From positions 18,853,001-18,917,000 of the forward strand of contig CM055318.2 in the NCBI GenBank assembly GCA_029255685.2: DNA of 64,000 nt. Direction: 5' to 3'. Numbering within the stretch: the stretch's first letter is position 1; each line of letters opens with the position of its first letter. This document shows positions 1 to 12,786 of the stretch, one piece after another. The stretch is from Silene conica (taxonomy: Eukaryota; Streptophyta; Magnoliopsida; Caryophyllales; Caryophyllaceae). The notes under the pieces are model-generated. The model saw nothing but the letters and a program-made list of their open reading frames with translations. It was not told the DNA's origin and searched no databases. Both the position numbers and the translations under genes were made by a program.

Positions 1-2570
1 ACATTTGTGTGATGTTGAAGATTATTCTAGATATGTATGGTTGTTGTTTCTTGGAACCAAAGACAAAGCATTTGGTGAGTTTTTAAGTTGGGTTAAAATG
101 GTTCAAAACAAATTTTGGCATTAAGGTCCGATCATGGCACCGAATTTGAAAATCTCGCTTTTGAGGCTTATTGTAATGAAAATGGTGTAAGCCACAACTT
201 TTCGTGCACACGAACTCCACAACAAAACGGAGTTGTGGAACGAATGAATCGAACCTTGGAAAATATGGCTAGGACCATGATCATTAGTTCTCAAGTTCCA
301 AGAAACTTTTGGGCCGAAGCCGTAAACACCTCATGTTTCGTCTACAATAGAGTCATGATTAGAAAAATCACTAACAAAACAGCCTATGAAATTCTACGTG
401 GAAGAAAACAAATATCTCATACTTGAAGTGTTTTGGTTGTAAATGATTTGTTCATAACAACGGGAAGGATAACCTAGGAAAATTTGATGCCCGTAGTGAT
501 GAAGCAATTTTTGTGGGATATTCCAACCATAGTAAGGTCTACAAGGTCTTTAACAAAAGGACTATGAAACTGGAAGAGAGCATTCATGTCGTATTTGATG
601 AATCTAGTCTTTTTGTGTCTCATGAACAGGTAAACAATGAAGAAGATGATGATGAGTTCGAAATTGGGATGGACCGTCGTGACATGGACCATGTGTTAGA
701 AGCTGAGGATCTCGAGCAACAGTCAAAAACACCTTTGCATGGGGAAGCAGGCCATAACTCAGGGGGAACTGATGCTTCTTCACCCTCAAATAAAGCCAGC
801 ACGTCAAGAGTGGAAGAAGAAAACCAAGGCACATCCACCGATTCACCAAACACCGATGTTCAAACCCCCACTCAAAACCAACCCCATGCAACAGACTCTG
901 AAAACGTTGCATCAAAACAAAATGAACGAACTCTCGCCCCTAACACCACCATACCAAAGAGATGGAAACACCAAAGCTCTCACCCTCTTGAAAACCTAAC
1001 AAGTGACTTAGACTCAGGGATAAAAACTAGATCATCCCTCAGAAACATATGTGCCTTCAATGCTTACCTCTCACAAATTGAACCAACCATATCTCAATTG
1101 CTCTTGATGATCCTTGTTGGATCATGTTCATGCAAGAAGAGTTGGACCAATTCAGAAGAAGTGAGGTATGACATCTTGTCCCTAAACCGTCAAATCGTAC
1201 TGTCATTGGCACTAGGTGGGTTTTTCGAAATAAAATAGACGATAACGGAGAAATCGTAAGGAACAATGCAATGCTAGTGGTGCAAGGGTATGATCAACAA
1301 GAGGGAATTGATTATGAGGAAACCTTTGCACAGGTAGCTAGGCTTGAAGCCATACGAATTCTCATTGTTTTCACATCTCATCATGGTGTAAAATTTTTTC
1401 AAATGGATGTAAAATCGACATTTCTAAATGGCTATCTCAATGAAGAAGTTTTTGTTGAACAACGTCCGGGCTTTGTGGATAATGAATCACCGAACCATGT
1501 CTTTAAGTTTGATAAGGCACTATATGGTTTAAAATAAGCTCCTAGAGCATGGTATGATAGGCTTTCAAAATTTCTTTTGGAAAATGGCTTCATACATGGT
1601 TCGGTTGATAAAACATTATTCATCAAGGTACATTCAGATGTAATGTCGCTTGTGCAAATAAATGTCGATGACATAATCTTTGGTGCAACAAGTGAAACTC
1701 TTTATGAATACTTTGCAAATCTAATGAAATCCGAGTTTGAAATGAGTATGATGGGAGAACTAAGATTCTTTCTTGGCCTCCAAATCAAGCAAAATGAGGA
1801 AGGTACAATGATCCATCAACAAAAGTATGTGAAAGAAATGATAAGTAAGTTCGGGTTGACAAATGCGAAACCCGTCGCTACACCCATGGTTTCTAACCTC
1901 AAACTTGATCACGATCCGAACGGTAAGAGTGTTAGTGAAAAGGTGTATCGAGGTATGATTGGTTCATTACTTTACTTGACCGTAAGTCGACCCGATATTC
2001 AATATGGTGTTTGTGTGTGTGCTCGTTTCCAATCAAATCCTAAGGAATCTCATTTTAAAGCCGTAAAAAGGTTTTTCAAGTATTTGATTGGAAGTTTGGA
2101 ACTCAACATTTATATCTTTGGTATCCTTCTTACTATGAGCTCGATCTTGTAGGGTTTTCCGATGCCGACTATGCGGGATGCATGATGGATAGAAAGAGCA
2201 CGTCTGGTATTGCCACACTCATGGGTCCATGTTTGCTTACGTAGGCTTCAAAGAAGCAAAACACCGTGTCCCTATCAACGGCGAAAAGCGAGTACATTAG
2301 TGCCGCATTATGTTGCACACAAATACTCTGGGTACGCCAACAATTGCATGATTTCGGTATTACATTTGAATCCACTCCTATATTTTGTGATAATACTAGT
2401 GCAATTAACATTTCGAAAAACCCAATACAACACTCTCGGACTAAACATATCGAAATAAGGTATCACTTTTTACGTGACCAAGTGGAAAAAGGGACAATTA
2501 GTCTTAAATTTTGTAAACCGAAAATCAAATTGCAGATATTTTTACAAAACCGTTAGATAGAGAACAATTC
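1..2570 (+). pseudogene. copia pol remnant: integrase, RT, RNase H (fossil)
   Basis: About 1-430 encodes the second half of an integrase core, with the family signatures SDHGTEF and TPQQNGVVER. About 1260-2150 encodes copia reverse transcriptase, with QMDVKSTFLNGYL, the DDI catalytic stretch near 1670, and PGFVD. About 2160-2560 encodes RNase H, including the TAKSEYISA block. Between them (about 510-1060) lies the acidic, Ser/Pro-rich integrase C-terminal linker. The reading frame is broken in several places, so this is a dead copy. Confidence 0.9.
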
Positions 2571-3408
2571 TTAAAACTTCGGTTGGAAATTGGTTTGTTA
2601 AGTGACATGTGACACTAATATGTTTGCGTTCCTCAATGATTGATTAGAACGGGTGATGGTAGTGTTTATAACTTACAGTTTATCATTTGCATACAAAATA
2701 ATATAACTGTGTTTACGTAAATAAGTCTTGTGCATGCTAGTTAATACATTGAGCCACTCAAACTCTCACCCATCAAATCAGCCGTCACTTTTCTCAAACC
2801 ATCACCCACACTCAACCACCCAAAATTAAAACACCCTCTCTCCTCAGTTTACCTTTAACCACTTACCAATAACCAACATACAAACCTCTCGTCTTTCAAA
2901 ACAATTACTCCAAAACCTCTCAAATAACCGTCCTCACTCTATCTTAAAAACTCCTAAAAAATGCCTCCCAAGAATATTAACCGTGAGCTTAAGAGACTTG
3001 CAGACACCTACAACCCCCTGTCTGTCACCAAGAAGAAAATGTCCTCAACATCACCTCAACCGTCCATAACCTCACCCAAAACCATCACAAAGCCTCGGCT
3101 CGTTCGTACTAAGGCACAGGCCAAAACGGGTCCTGTTGGCACTAGGGGATGAGGCCGTGGCATTCGGGGTGGACTGAAAAGAAGTCCGACCATATCTATG
3201 GCACTAGATCCAAGTGTCGACACTGAATCAGAAGAAAAGGTCGATGAAAATGTTGAACATGAGCTGTCTAGGGAAGAAATTGGAAAGGAAAAAGAAAAAG
3301 AGAACCCTAGAGAAGGAGAGAAAAGCGTGTCTGGAGAGGAAGAAGGAAGTGCACGTGAAAGAGTAAGTGTAACGGAAAATAAACCTGAAAAGGAAATGAG
3401 TGAAAGAG

Positions 3409-3615
3409 AAAAGGAGAATGAAAAATCTATTGAAAAAGAAAAGAGTGTGGAGAAATGTGTGGAAAAGGAAATGAGCGAAAAAGAAAAGGAGAATGAGAAA
3501 TCTGTTGAAAAATAAAAGAGTGTGGAGAAATGTGTGGAAAATGAAATGAGCGAAAAAGAAAAGGAGAATGAGAAATCTGTTGAAAAAGAAAAGAGTGTAG
3601 AGAAAGAAGAGTGTG
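3409..3615 (+). repeat. 75-bp coding tandem repeat (Lys/Glu-rich)
   Basis: Almost three copies of a 75-base unit begin near 3409, 3484 and 3559. Each encodes a variant of EKENEKSVEKEKSVEK followed by CVEKEMSE. The unit length is a multiple of three, so copy-number change keeps the frame. It probably forms a charged helix in the extra ORF product. Confidence 0.75.
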
Positions 3616-4501
3616 CAAAAGAAACCGATGATGGTGAAAGAGAAATGAGTATGGTTGGGAAAGACAAATTCGGAGTGGTGAGAAAAGTGTTTCCGAAAGT
3701 CGAAATGTGGGTAAAGCAATCATGGACGAGGAAGAAGTGAACAATGCTACAAGCGTCCATCAAATGTCCGATGAAATGCTTGAACCACTTACCCATGAAC
3801 TTCGTGCTTCCTCATCGAAAAGAAAGATTGATGATCTATTCGGTAATGAGTATGATGATGAGGACAATCAACCCATCTCTCGCTTTGTCAAAACCAAAAC
3901 CACCCCACAACCCAAACGAAAACCAACCCAAAAACCCAAGAAAAGAGCTAAGGTTGAGAGGAAGATGGGACGGTACCCGAGTGAGGAAGATGATGAGGAG
4001 CAGCCGCATAATAACCCATGCCATGACCTGGTGGCAACCCTCTTTGATGAGCCATTTAAAAATGATGTCCTAGCTCATCTTAACTCCGTGGACATGCCGG
4101 AAAATGTGCTCAAGCTATGCCATGTACTTCTTGCATGCTCATTCAACACGGGTCGTAGGTTCCCTTTGGATTGGTATGATTCCTCACCAGCTTTTACATT
4201 CTTTCGATTCCATATCTTTGCCTAAGGATGAGCATCTCTCCTCGACAAGTTTTCTCCCACATACTTATCCGAGGTAGTTCAGTTCTATGCAACGGTCAGG
4301 GTGGACGTTGCCGATGGAACTCTTTCAGCCTACATTAACAACAAACCCTTTGTCTTAACCATTGCCCAATTAGCCAAGTACCTTAATGTTGAACCTGTTG
4401 GACTTGACCTGTTTCCAAAGGGGGCCTGGGGAGGAATTGAAGCCTCAAAGGTAACCAAAATAACGCAAACTTTGCTCCCCGGGGTTGCTCATGGTCGCAC
4501 C

Positions 4502-4917
4502 TAGGGGTGTGCAAAATCCGGTCTGGACCGGACCGGACCGGGACCGGAACCGGAATTAAAAATTCCGGTCCGGTCTCCGGTCCACCATTTTTTAAGATTC
4601 CGGGTCCCGGTCCGGACCGGATTTTATGTTTAAATTTTTTTCCTCGCAAATATATTAAAATCAGGTCCAAGCAGGTCTAATCGGTCCAAACCGGTCATAA
4701 TATTCAAATTTCAGTCCATAATTTAACCAATTCATAATTTTATCGGTCTATAATATTTAAATTCCGGTTCAACCGGTCCTGTCAGGTCTTGGACTGGAAT
4801 TTTACCGGTCCGGTTCCGGTCCGGAATTTTTATATTCCGGTGCCGGTCCATCATTTTTGCCAATTCATTCCGGTCCAAACCGGTTCCGGTCCGGTCTTGG
4901 ACCGGTGCACAACCCTA
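4502..4917. mobile_element. non-autonomous hAT MITE full of CCGGACCGG motifs
   Basis: The element is 416 bp with terminal inverted repeats TAGGGGTGTGCA and (right end) TGCACAACCCTA. It is flanked by an exact 8-bp target duplication GTCGCACC (4494-4501 and 4918-4925). An 8-bp duplication with a TAGGG(G)TG end fits the hAT superfamily. The body is almost wholly degenerate repeats of ggaccgg/ccggtcc and has no ORF of its own. It sits in the extra ORF of the copia element, so it is younger than that insertion. Confidence 0.85.
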
Positions 4918-6961
4918 GTCGCACCAACATCTATGCTACTGAGCTTAAGTCTAACCATAGGTTCCTCTTCAATTTTATGCAAAGAGTTGTAGTCCCTAGC
5001 AACAACAGTAGGGGCAGATGTTCTTACCTTGAGATGATCATACTTCATTACCTTCACATTGATCGTCGCATAAACCTCCCATGCCTTATCTTCCACCGCA
5101 TCCATGAACTATCGAACGACATTTGCAAAGGCGATTTTGACAAACGAACCCTTATTCCATATGGGATGTGGTTGTCCATGATATTCCAAAAGAAAAAACT
5201 TATTAAGAAAGGCAGCCCCGTGGTGAAGAGGCTTAGTGATGAGATGACAAATGGGTTGTTGTCTCAAATGACTTTGGACATTGTGAATGGGAAACTTGCT
5301 CGCAAATTCAGTGGTCCAGGGAAAGGGAGTGCAAAGGCTGGGTCGAGTGTTGATTTGGGAGCAGTAAATGGAAAGCTTGATCAGCTCACGGGTTTGGTCA
5401 CTAAGCTTCTTACGGAAATGGAGCGGATGAAGGAGGAAGTGTCCGAGCTCAAAACAGTTAACGAGGATCTCATTGAACGAGTTGGTGGCACCAATGAGGA
5501 CTCCGACGAATGAACCTTCCCTTACATATGCATGCATAACTTTTTTCGTTTTCGGACATGTTTAGCTTATTTTGCTTGTGTGTGTTGAACTTGTTGCTTT
5601 TGAACTCTACTATCCCCGATTGATGATGTCAAGAGGGGGAAGCATCTAAATTATGTGTTTTGGTAATTGCTTAATGACTCTTAGGCTAACGTTCACCGTA
5701 GAAATAACTTAGTTGTTTGAATAGACGTATTACTTAGGATTAAGCGTATTGACCCCTTGACCACCTTGATTATGCATAAGTGATGTGTTATTTACTATGG
5801 CCAAAACAGACCGACTCACCATGGGCTGAGGGGAAACTTGTCACATAATTTTTGTTGTAACTTGTCATCATCGTAGGGGGAATTTGTTAGAACACAATGT
5901 GTTGATGATGACAAGTTACCCTTGATTATCTAATGTTTGATTAATTAGTACAAGTAATTAGCAAGATACATAAAGCTTATTGAAGACAACAAGATCATAT
6001 GTCAAGAAGCAAGCAAAGACAAGTGAAGACCAAAGTCTAGAAAAAGTGTTGTAAGCAAGGTAGTCAAATATACTTTCTTAATTGTTAGAAGGTGCAAAAC
6101 TCATGCAACAGTCTGAGAGACTGTTGCAACGGGGGTTTCTGGTACAGTTATGGAGATCTTAAATATCAAAAGAAGTTGTCTTTTATTCTCAACAGCATAT
6201 TTCAAAATCATGGTTTGCAAACTAGAAAGGGCATCAAATGAAATGCAAATCACATGACTCTTAGGTCTAGATGCCAAATAGTAAAAAAGACATTCTTTCC
6301 TCTCTTAGCTAAGAGACTTTTTCAAAGCCAAAGGGTGTCATGTACTCATTACCCAAAGGGGAAATTCTTTGAGCCTTGCAAAAAGTGAGTAGTCTTTTAC
6401 ACCAGTTTGTAAAAGACCTTTCACTCATTGTATCTTTGGTTATAATATGTATTGTAAACTTTGCAAAACCTTTTTAAGCATTGTTCTTCAAAGTTTGTTT
6501 GCAAAAGTTTCTGTTTTTCAAAGAGTCTTCATTTGTTTTTCGAAAAAGTCTACTCATCTCCTTGTACTAGTTTGCATATCTAATAGCTAAAAGAGTATGT
6601 TCGATGAACCTTGTGTTTAGATCATAAATGAAATCTCCACGTTCTTAAGTGAACTTTTGAGATACAGATCGTGTAAACCATAAGGTAGAACAACAAAACT
6701 CTTAGAGCGGAGTAGCTTTAAGTTTGAAGTCAAGTCTTATGAATGAAGTAGCTCTAAGCAATTGCAAACGGAGTAGGTTGGGGAGTTGTTTTGTTGTAAT
6801 CGTTTTAGTCAAGTTGAGTAACTTCTAAACATTCAATAAAATAACGGTTGGACGTAGGATCCGGAGTAGGAGCTGAATCAATTTTTCAATATTGTCTGTT
6901 TATGCTTTGCTCATATCTTTACTTATCGCTTGTTTACTTGCTGCCTTCGTAAAAGAACAGA

Positions 6962-9900
6962 TGTAAAACCCCTCGCGAAAGCGGAAATAGTAACATACAA
7001 AGTACTACAAATGCAGCGGAATTAAAACTTTTTAACAGATAAATAAAACAAGCGAGGTGTCTTAATAAAACTAAACATGCGGAAGATATAAACATAAATA
7101 AGTATTAACGTACAATACAAAAGCAGCCCGAGATTGCATATCCCTACAGGCACAAAATACTGAAATCATAAGTCTAAGGTCTAGCTAACGAATGGTTAAG
7201 TCATGACCATGAAGGATCATCGCTCGCTAGCCTCAACGTAACCCCCTGCAAACGGCCTCATGTACCTACACACATACAACATGTGCGCCACAGTCAGTGG
7301 GGAGTGACTAGAGCTCTCATAGCCACCTATTGTCATACAACACAGAAACATATAGATACAAGCATTATATTCCAACATAAACAATCATGTGAAGTACTCC
7401 ATCAATAACTCTTCTTAACATGCTCATGTAAATAGATATCAAACCATAACTCAGGTATATCTAACACATTAAACACATATCAACAGTATATAACACCGTA
7501 CCCCAACTCAGGCAAGTATATACAAATCATTCAACAATGTCTAGCACTATACCCCAACTCAGGCAGCTAAACACAAAACACACACGAACCACCCACGAAG
7601 GGGTTCAGCGACAGAACAATGAACCACCCACTAGGGGTTCAACAAGGAGAAAGAACCACCCACGAAGGGTTCGACAAAAGGCAGAACCACCCACTAAGGG
7701 TTCGCCGAACAGACAGAACCACGCACTAAGAGTTCGTCAAAGAGACAGAACCACCCACTAAGGGGTTCGACCACTAAGCTAGAACCAACCACTAAGTGGT
7801 TCACGCGGAACAGAACCACCCACGAAGGGGTTCGCACGAAGAAGACAGAACCACCCACTAAGGGGTTCGTCCAGAAGAAGGAACCACCCATTAAGGGGTT
7901 CACACGAACAAACACAACGAACCAACCACTAAGTGGTTCAACAACCAAATCTCCCAAGGAGGCTACTCACTAAACCACAATCAATTCCTTAACTACAACC
8001 AATCAACACTTAGTTGACTTCGGAAGCTAATTTGAGGCGAGAGCCGATCTCCCTTCCGGTTACCCGGCCGGGGGGTCTTTCTCCTCAAATCCATTCCCGA
8101 ACCCAACGTAAGTGTCGCCCAATATCTTGGGGACTACAACAGACTTAAACGATCAATGATCTACTCTTGATAAATATTAAATCGACACTTAATTGACCCC
8201 AGGAACTAAGTCGAGGGAGAGCCGGTTTCCCTTTCGGTTTCCCGACCTGGGGGTCTCTATCCTCACTCCATTCCCAAACCCAATATAGTGCCGCCCGAAC
8301 TTCGGGGACCTCAAACACACATACAAGTATAAAAGAAAGACCAATTTCGATTAAGTTATTTCTAAACGACTGCTATATATCAAAATATCTTAGTCCGATA
8401 ATAATTATAAACGGACACTTAAGAACTAACTAATTTTAGACAAGTCACCAATTACTTTACTAAATCTTACTTAGCTAAAATATATTTTACTATGTTTTTG
8501 ATTACGTTCTAATTAACCGGTTCAACCGATAAGAAAATAAACACGATTTAATTTAAATTAAACTTCATATTATATTACTTATATTTTATACGGGAAATCG
8601 ATTAGCTAATTAAATTATTTCGACAAGCTTCTAATAATAAAATCGTAACCCATTAGTAATACGTAACAATTTCTAACGTATTATATTTAAACGTAAACAA
8701 GCTAGCAAGCACGTACGTAAACCAATTAATTCAAGCACGTACGTAAAATAATAATAAAATAATAAAATAATAAAATATTAATAAAATAATAAAACATTAG
8801 TATGTAGTATGGTCCGTGATACTAATAATAATTAATAGTACTATGAAGTAGTTGTAACAATCCATGGTGGCCACACAACGCAGCACTAAACAACAATTAA
8901 AACCATATCAGAAAGTGGTAGCAGTATGTACCAATAATGGATTTAGGTGTAGAAACCGTTACAGTAATTAAGGCAACAGAACATAGAGCATAAGGCAGCA
9001 GCTAACAGTACGAACAATAGAACAATGATGGGTGCATTTATAAACGCAACACCATCAACAAGAGACAGTAGCAATGGAACGATAGTAGCATTCGTATAAG
9101 ACAATCCAACAACTTCACACCACACCAAATAAAAGGCAGAACCAGCACAGTAGTAGTAGTAGTAGTTTGTGCAGAACAGAAGTAGGGTAGATGAGTGTAG
9201 ACAGTAGCAGAAGTAGAAGTGCAAAAATGGGGAGGGATCTGTTCAGTGGACAATAGCAAAATTTGCAGGAATTGGGGGGAATGCAGTGAGCAGAAACAGA
9301 CTAGTAATGTGCAGAATGGGGGTCTGGACAGTTGTAATATGTAGTCAAAGTAGCAGCAGTTTCAGGGAGCAAGAAGAGCACGAGTGCAGTACGTGTAGTA
9401 GCATGTGAGCGTGGTGTGCAGTAGAAATGTTGTAAGGATAGAAACAGATGTACATGGCAGAACAGAAGTGCAGAAACATGTAGGAGTATAGCAGCAGCAA
9501 CAGTGTCATTACTTGGTGTCTGGTCTAGTGAGTAAGACTAATGCAGTAAGAATTCTGGTTTGAACAGACCAGAGACGGGCGTGCAATGGAGTAGAGTAGA
9601 GCAGTGGCAGATGCAAGGTAGTACATGCGGTAGGGAATGCAGACAGTATGTGCAGAAAGGAAGCAGCAGTGCAGAAAAGGAAGCAGCAGTAAAATAGGAA
9701 CAGTGTGTAGGAACAGAATGGCACACGAAACCAGGCTTTCAGACATAAAACTTCGAGTGCAGGGACAGCAATGACTGGTTAGAAATGCAGAAATGAAGAA
9801 TGGCAGTGGTATTATCATGTTAACTACTGGGCAGCATCCTACTACAATAAACAATAACGACAGTGGCCATAAACAGCACCCAAACCATGATTTCCCTTAT

Positions 9901-10717
9901 TAACAATCACCTTATGAACCGAACGACATAGTCTCGTCAAGTAGTAATGTAAGAATCGGATTTACTCTCAATTCCATCTTAAATAACTTGTGACTTTCAG
10001 ATTCTAACCTACCCATGACAAAATCACGCCATAAACACCATCCATTCACATAAAACTTCATCAAAAACATATGTCAATTCAATTTGAGACAAAGGCCGAG
10101 TTTTTCTCATTATCGTCACCTCATAACGCATCTTCGTCACTCGAATCTTCAACCTAGCACGAGTCCTTGTCCAAGCCTTCGGAATTTGACCCTCAAATAT
10201 AAAGAAAATACATTAGAAAGTACCAATTTTTCGAGTTAACTCAAAACAGTCCCAAAATCAACTTTAACAAGACTGAAATTTAAAGAGATGGAAAGAACGG
10301 AAATGACGAGAGGAATACAATGGCGAAATAATTACCGTATTTGGAGCTATAACGAATCCGTGGTGTTGAATTTGGTGAAGATCGAGTCTTACACCATTTT
10401 TGCTACGACTTGGAGCTCAAGTACGCATAAAGGACGAAGAAGGGGCTTTAGGAAGGTGGGAGGAAATTTCATTCCCCACTTTCTTTTATTGTTAACTTTT
10501 TATGAGACGGGATTTAGTAAGTTGATCGGGACTATTGTAAATGGAATGCCAAGGAAAGTTGTTTACGTCTTAAGGTCCCTAACACTTAAGACAGAACTTC
10601 GAGGACTGTTTTATCAAAGATATAAGTTACCTATTAAATTATATTAATCTTCCGAAAACCATTTAAAATATTATAAAATATATTAAAATAGTTTTTACGA
10701 AAATTATGGATGTTACA
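6962..10717 (-). mobile_element. solo LTR, Gypsy type, inserted in the copia LTR (fossil)
   Basis: A 3.76-kb block is bounded by TGTAAAACCCCTCGCG at the left and GGATGTTACA at the right. On the minus strand it therefore reads TGTAACATCC to GGGGTTTTACA, a TG...CA LTR. The same ends and inner blocks recur at 53174-56146, where the target duplication is exact; here the flanks (acaga/ctaga) match at only three of five bases. A block with ctcccttccggtt and gggtct appears twice (about 8030 and 8215), as it does in the other copy. No coding remnant is present. Long LTRs with a TGTAACA-type start suggest a Ty3/Gypsy lineage such as Tat/Retand; this is inference. Confidence 0.7.
7586..7939. repeat. 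minisatellite of 11 hairpin-forming units
   Basis: Eleven units of 31-38 bases each start GAACCACCCACTAAG or close to it, continue GGGGTTC, and end in a variable 10-17 base spacer. The conserved part is an inverted repeat (GAACC/GGTTC), and in two units compensating changes (GAACCAACCACTAAGTGGTTC) keep the pairing. It lies inside the solo LTR. The second copy of that LTR lacks the array and instead has scattered cccaactcagg repeats. Confidence 0.85.
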
Positions 10718-10871
10718 CTAGATCTGTGCAACAGTTTCACATACTGTTGCTTAGACTCTGTTTCTCGTTGCTTAACTCAAAGAACACTCAAGCTAAATAT
10801 GAATTTTTTAAAAGTTCACTTATAATTCACCCCCTCCCCCTCTTAGGTGCTAATTCGTACTTGACTCTTCA

Positions 10872-11846
10872 AATAATAATAATAAATAAATAAAACTTTT
10901 TTCATTCCGTTTCATATTTATGTTTATATTAATTTTGATGATAATGGAAAAATGGTGCTCAAAAGTCATAAACCTTGTTCCTTATTTATGTATGCATTAA
11001 ATTTGATAATAATGAAAAAATTGTTCAAAAGTCATAAAATTCATCTTCAATGGTTTGTATATTTTTTAATTGAAGGTGTATATATCTTTCTATTCACATC
11101 AAACTAGGTGTAATAAGGTTTTAACCTATTACCTAATTTATTTACTATTTATGGAGTGCTTGTTTTGTTCACATTTAGGGGATACCAAATTTGTTGTATT
11201 GTACTCTTCAAAAGTAAATATATATACTAACATTTGTACGAGTTTTGATTCTCATTCCCTTTTTTTTTAATTATTTAAGGGGAAATTTAAGTTAAAACAA
11301 TAATATTATATAAAACAAATTCCACTATTTTCTTGGTTACTCTCACTAATCACTTACTTGTTTTATTTTATAGGGATGGTTTAATGATAAAGAAAATTAT
11401 ATGAATAAGTTAATTAAATAGTAGAATTGCTTATACAACAATATATTGCAGACTAATTACAAGATTAACAGCAACGTGAATGATTAAAACCTTGTAGACC
11501 CGTAAAGAGGTTTAGTATTTTAAATACTTTTAAATCTATGTTTTATTTTGATATTTGTGTTTTTTTCCATTAGTTTGCCTTTGAAAAATAGTATTTTTCA
11601 TCTACTTGACTTATTTAAGTTTTTCGAATTTGGTTTTATGTTAACATATCGACGCCCGTAGTTTTAGCATACGATCTATCCTGAATAACTCATGATGTGA
11701 TCTTTCTATTTGTTTGGCTTTTTTTAATAAAATTCCAATTCATTTGATTACATTATGATTGTGAATTGTAGATTACATTCTTATTCTAAGTTTGAAATTT
11801 AACTAATATCGTAACCAATAATCTTATTCGTGTGTATTTAATAAGT
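10872..11846. other. AT-rich intergenic stretch
   Basis: AT-rich DNA between the copia LTR and the next solo LTR. It opens with a short AATAAT run. Only short chance ORFs are present and I see no gene, RNA or element ends. Confidence 0.5.
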
Positions 11847-12124
11847 ATTTTTGATGCGTGTCTATTTTATGATGTTTTACATCTATTTTTACACGCATTT
11901 CAGAGCTCAATTATGTGTTTATAGCTATTATTTCTCCTATTTCATCTACTTTCGTATTTTGGTGCATTATTGCAAATTTATGCGGAAATGAGTCTATTTC
12001 GAGTCAAACCCGTCCTCAAGTGGATTGCATGGCTAAGGACACGAAGGAACAATGAAGGGACGAAGCCTAGCGCGCATTTCAAGGCCCAAAAGACTGATTT
12101 CAGAAGTTATGAAGGCTGATACAT

Positions 12125-12272
12125 CAGGTACATTAGTCGACCGACTGAGCACAGTGGTCGGTCGACCAATGTACCTGACGAGCAAAATTTCAGAAGTCAT
12201 TTTATGAGATCAGAAGCTTCAGTGAACCCGACAACTGGTCGACCGACCAGTGCCAGCGGTCGGTCGACCGCT
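12125..12272. repeat. GGTCGGTCGACC hairpins in the solo LTR
   Basis: Two imperfect inverted repeats are built on GGTCGGTCGACC. The first (12125-12177) has 22-base arms starting CAGGTACATT with two mismatches. The second (about 12235-12272) has 12-base arms. Two more of the same kind lie at about 16521-16600, on the other side of the hAT insertion, so the LTR carried four in series. Confidence 0.75.
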
Positions 12273-12786
12273 CGGCCTTTTTCGGAAGATTTAGAAAAGA
12301 GATTAAGCCCATAAGAGTGATTAGGTTTTGAGCAAAGCTTCGACAAACTACTATGAAACCTAATCACCGCCTTTGTACTAATTACCAAGTTTTTCAGATT
12401 TTACTTCAGTTTTACTTAGCTAATAATCTAGTTTTATCGCCATTAGTTGAATTTAGGTTTTAGAATTACTTTATACAAACAATCTGTTTCCACGCATATT
12501 TCAATAAAGTTCAATCTTTCTGTTCTCCTTTCCTCCTTGTTATGGTAATTCTTGTTCCTATTTCAGTTTACTTACAATTTTCTTAGATTAATACCGGATA
12601 GTTAGAATCCCAAAGCCATTACCTTTGTTATTTGCATTATTGTTATCTTAATCATGTCGTTTACTGTTATTATTGTTATAATTCATGTTTTCAATAGTAT
12701 TATGAGTAGCTAAGCCATTTTTGTTAGGATGTAGGCGACCTATAGCGTAGATGGCGTAGCTTAGGGCAACCCGTAACAGCGCTTGG

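Larger units (their letters stand above)
2961..5513 (+). pseudogene. extra ORF downstream of copia pol (fossil)
   Basis: A coding-like stretch starts about 390 bases after pol and runs nearly to the polypurine tract. It begins with a basic, Pro/Ser-rich N-terminus, followed by a highly charged Lys/Glu repeat block (3409-3615) and a basic spacer rich in Lys-Pro. A globular part (about 4010-5190) follows, and the end is a heptad-like coiled coil (about 5360-5480, Leu/Val every 3-4 residues). Sireviruses often carry such an ORF, sometimes called env-like; similar plant proteins are labelled 'putative plant transposon protein'. I see no clear signal peptide or fusion peptide. It is broken several times and split by a hAT MITE. 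Confidence 0.6.
1..10871 (+). mobile_element. Ty1/copia retrotransposon, Sirevirus-like, 3' part (fossil)
   Basis: The window opens inside the polymerase gene of a copia-type LTR retrotransposon; its 5' LTR and gag lie outside. Order seen: integrase core, reverse transcriptase, RNase H, an extra ORF after pol, a polypurine tract (about 5873-5882), then the 3' LTR. The integrase-RT-RNase H order is diagnostic of copia. A further ORF between pol and the 3' LTR is typical of the Sirevirus (SIRE1/Maximus) lineage. The copy is broken, with several breaks in pol and in the extra ORF. Two later insertions lie inside it: a hAT MITE and a solo LTR. Lineage assignment is from memory of the family. Confidence 0.85.
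5885..10871 (+). mobile_element. 3' LTR of the copia element, split by a solo LTR (fossil)
   Basis: The LTR begins TGTTAGAACACAATG directly after a purine-rich tract. It ends near 10871 after a C/T-rich block (CCCCCTCCCCCTCTTAGG), as Sirevirus LTRs commonly do. Its own length is about 1.23 kb once the nested element at 6962-10717 is discounted. Two gcaacagt...actgttgc hairpins occur at about 6107-6131 and 10728-10752. The right boundary is inferred from the final CA, because the 5' flank that would confirm the target duplication lies outside the window. Confidence 0.7.

Noticed and set aside
3056-3796. Long minus-strand ORF rich in Phe/Ser
   Set aside because: It is the complement of the Lys/Glu-coding repeat of the copia extra ORF; composition is a mirror artefact.
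7586-7939. Regular direct repeats with variable spacers, CRISPR-like
   Set aside because: Plant nuclear context inside an LTR; units drift and spacers are 10-17 bases, so it is a minisatellite, not a CRISPR array.
9509-9854. Overlapping minus-strand ORFs rich in Cys/Leu/Phe
   Set aside because: They fall in a low-complexity gcagaa/agcagc stretch of the solo LTR and match no family.
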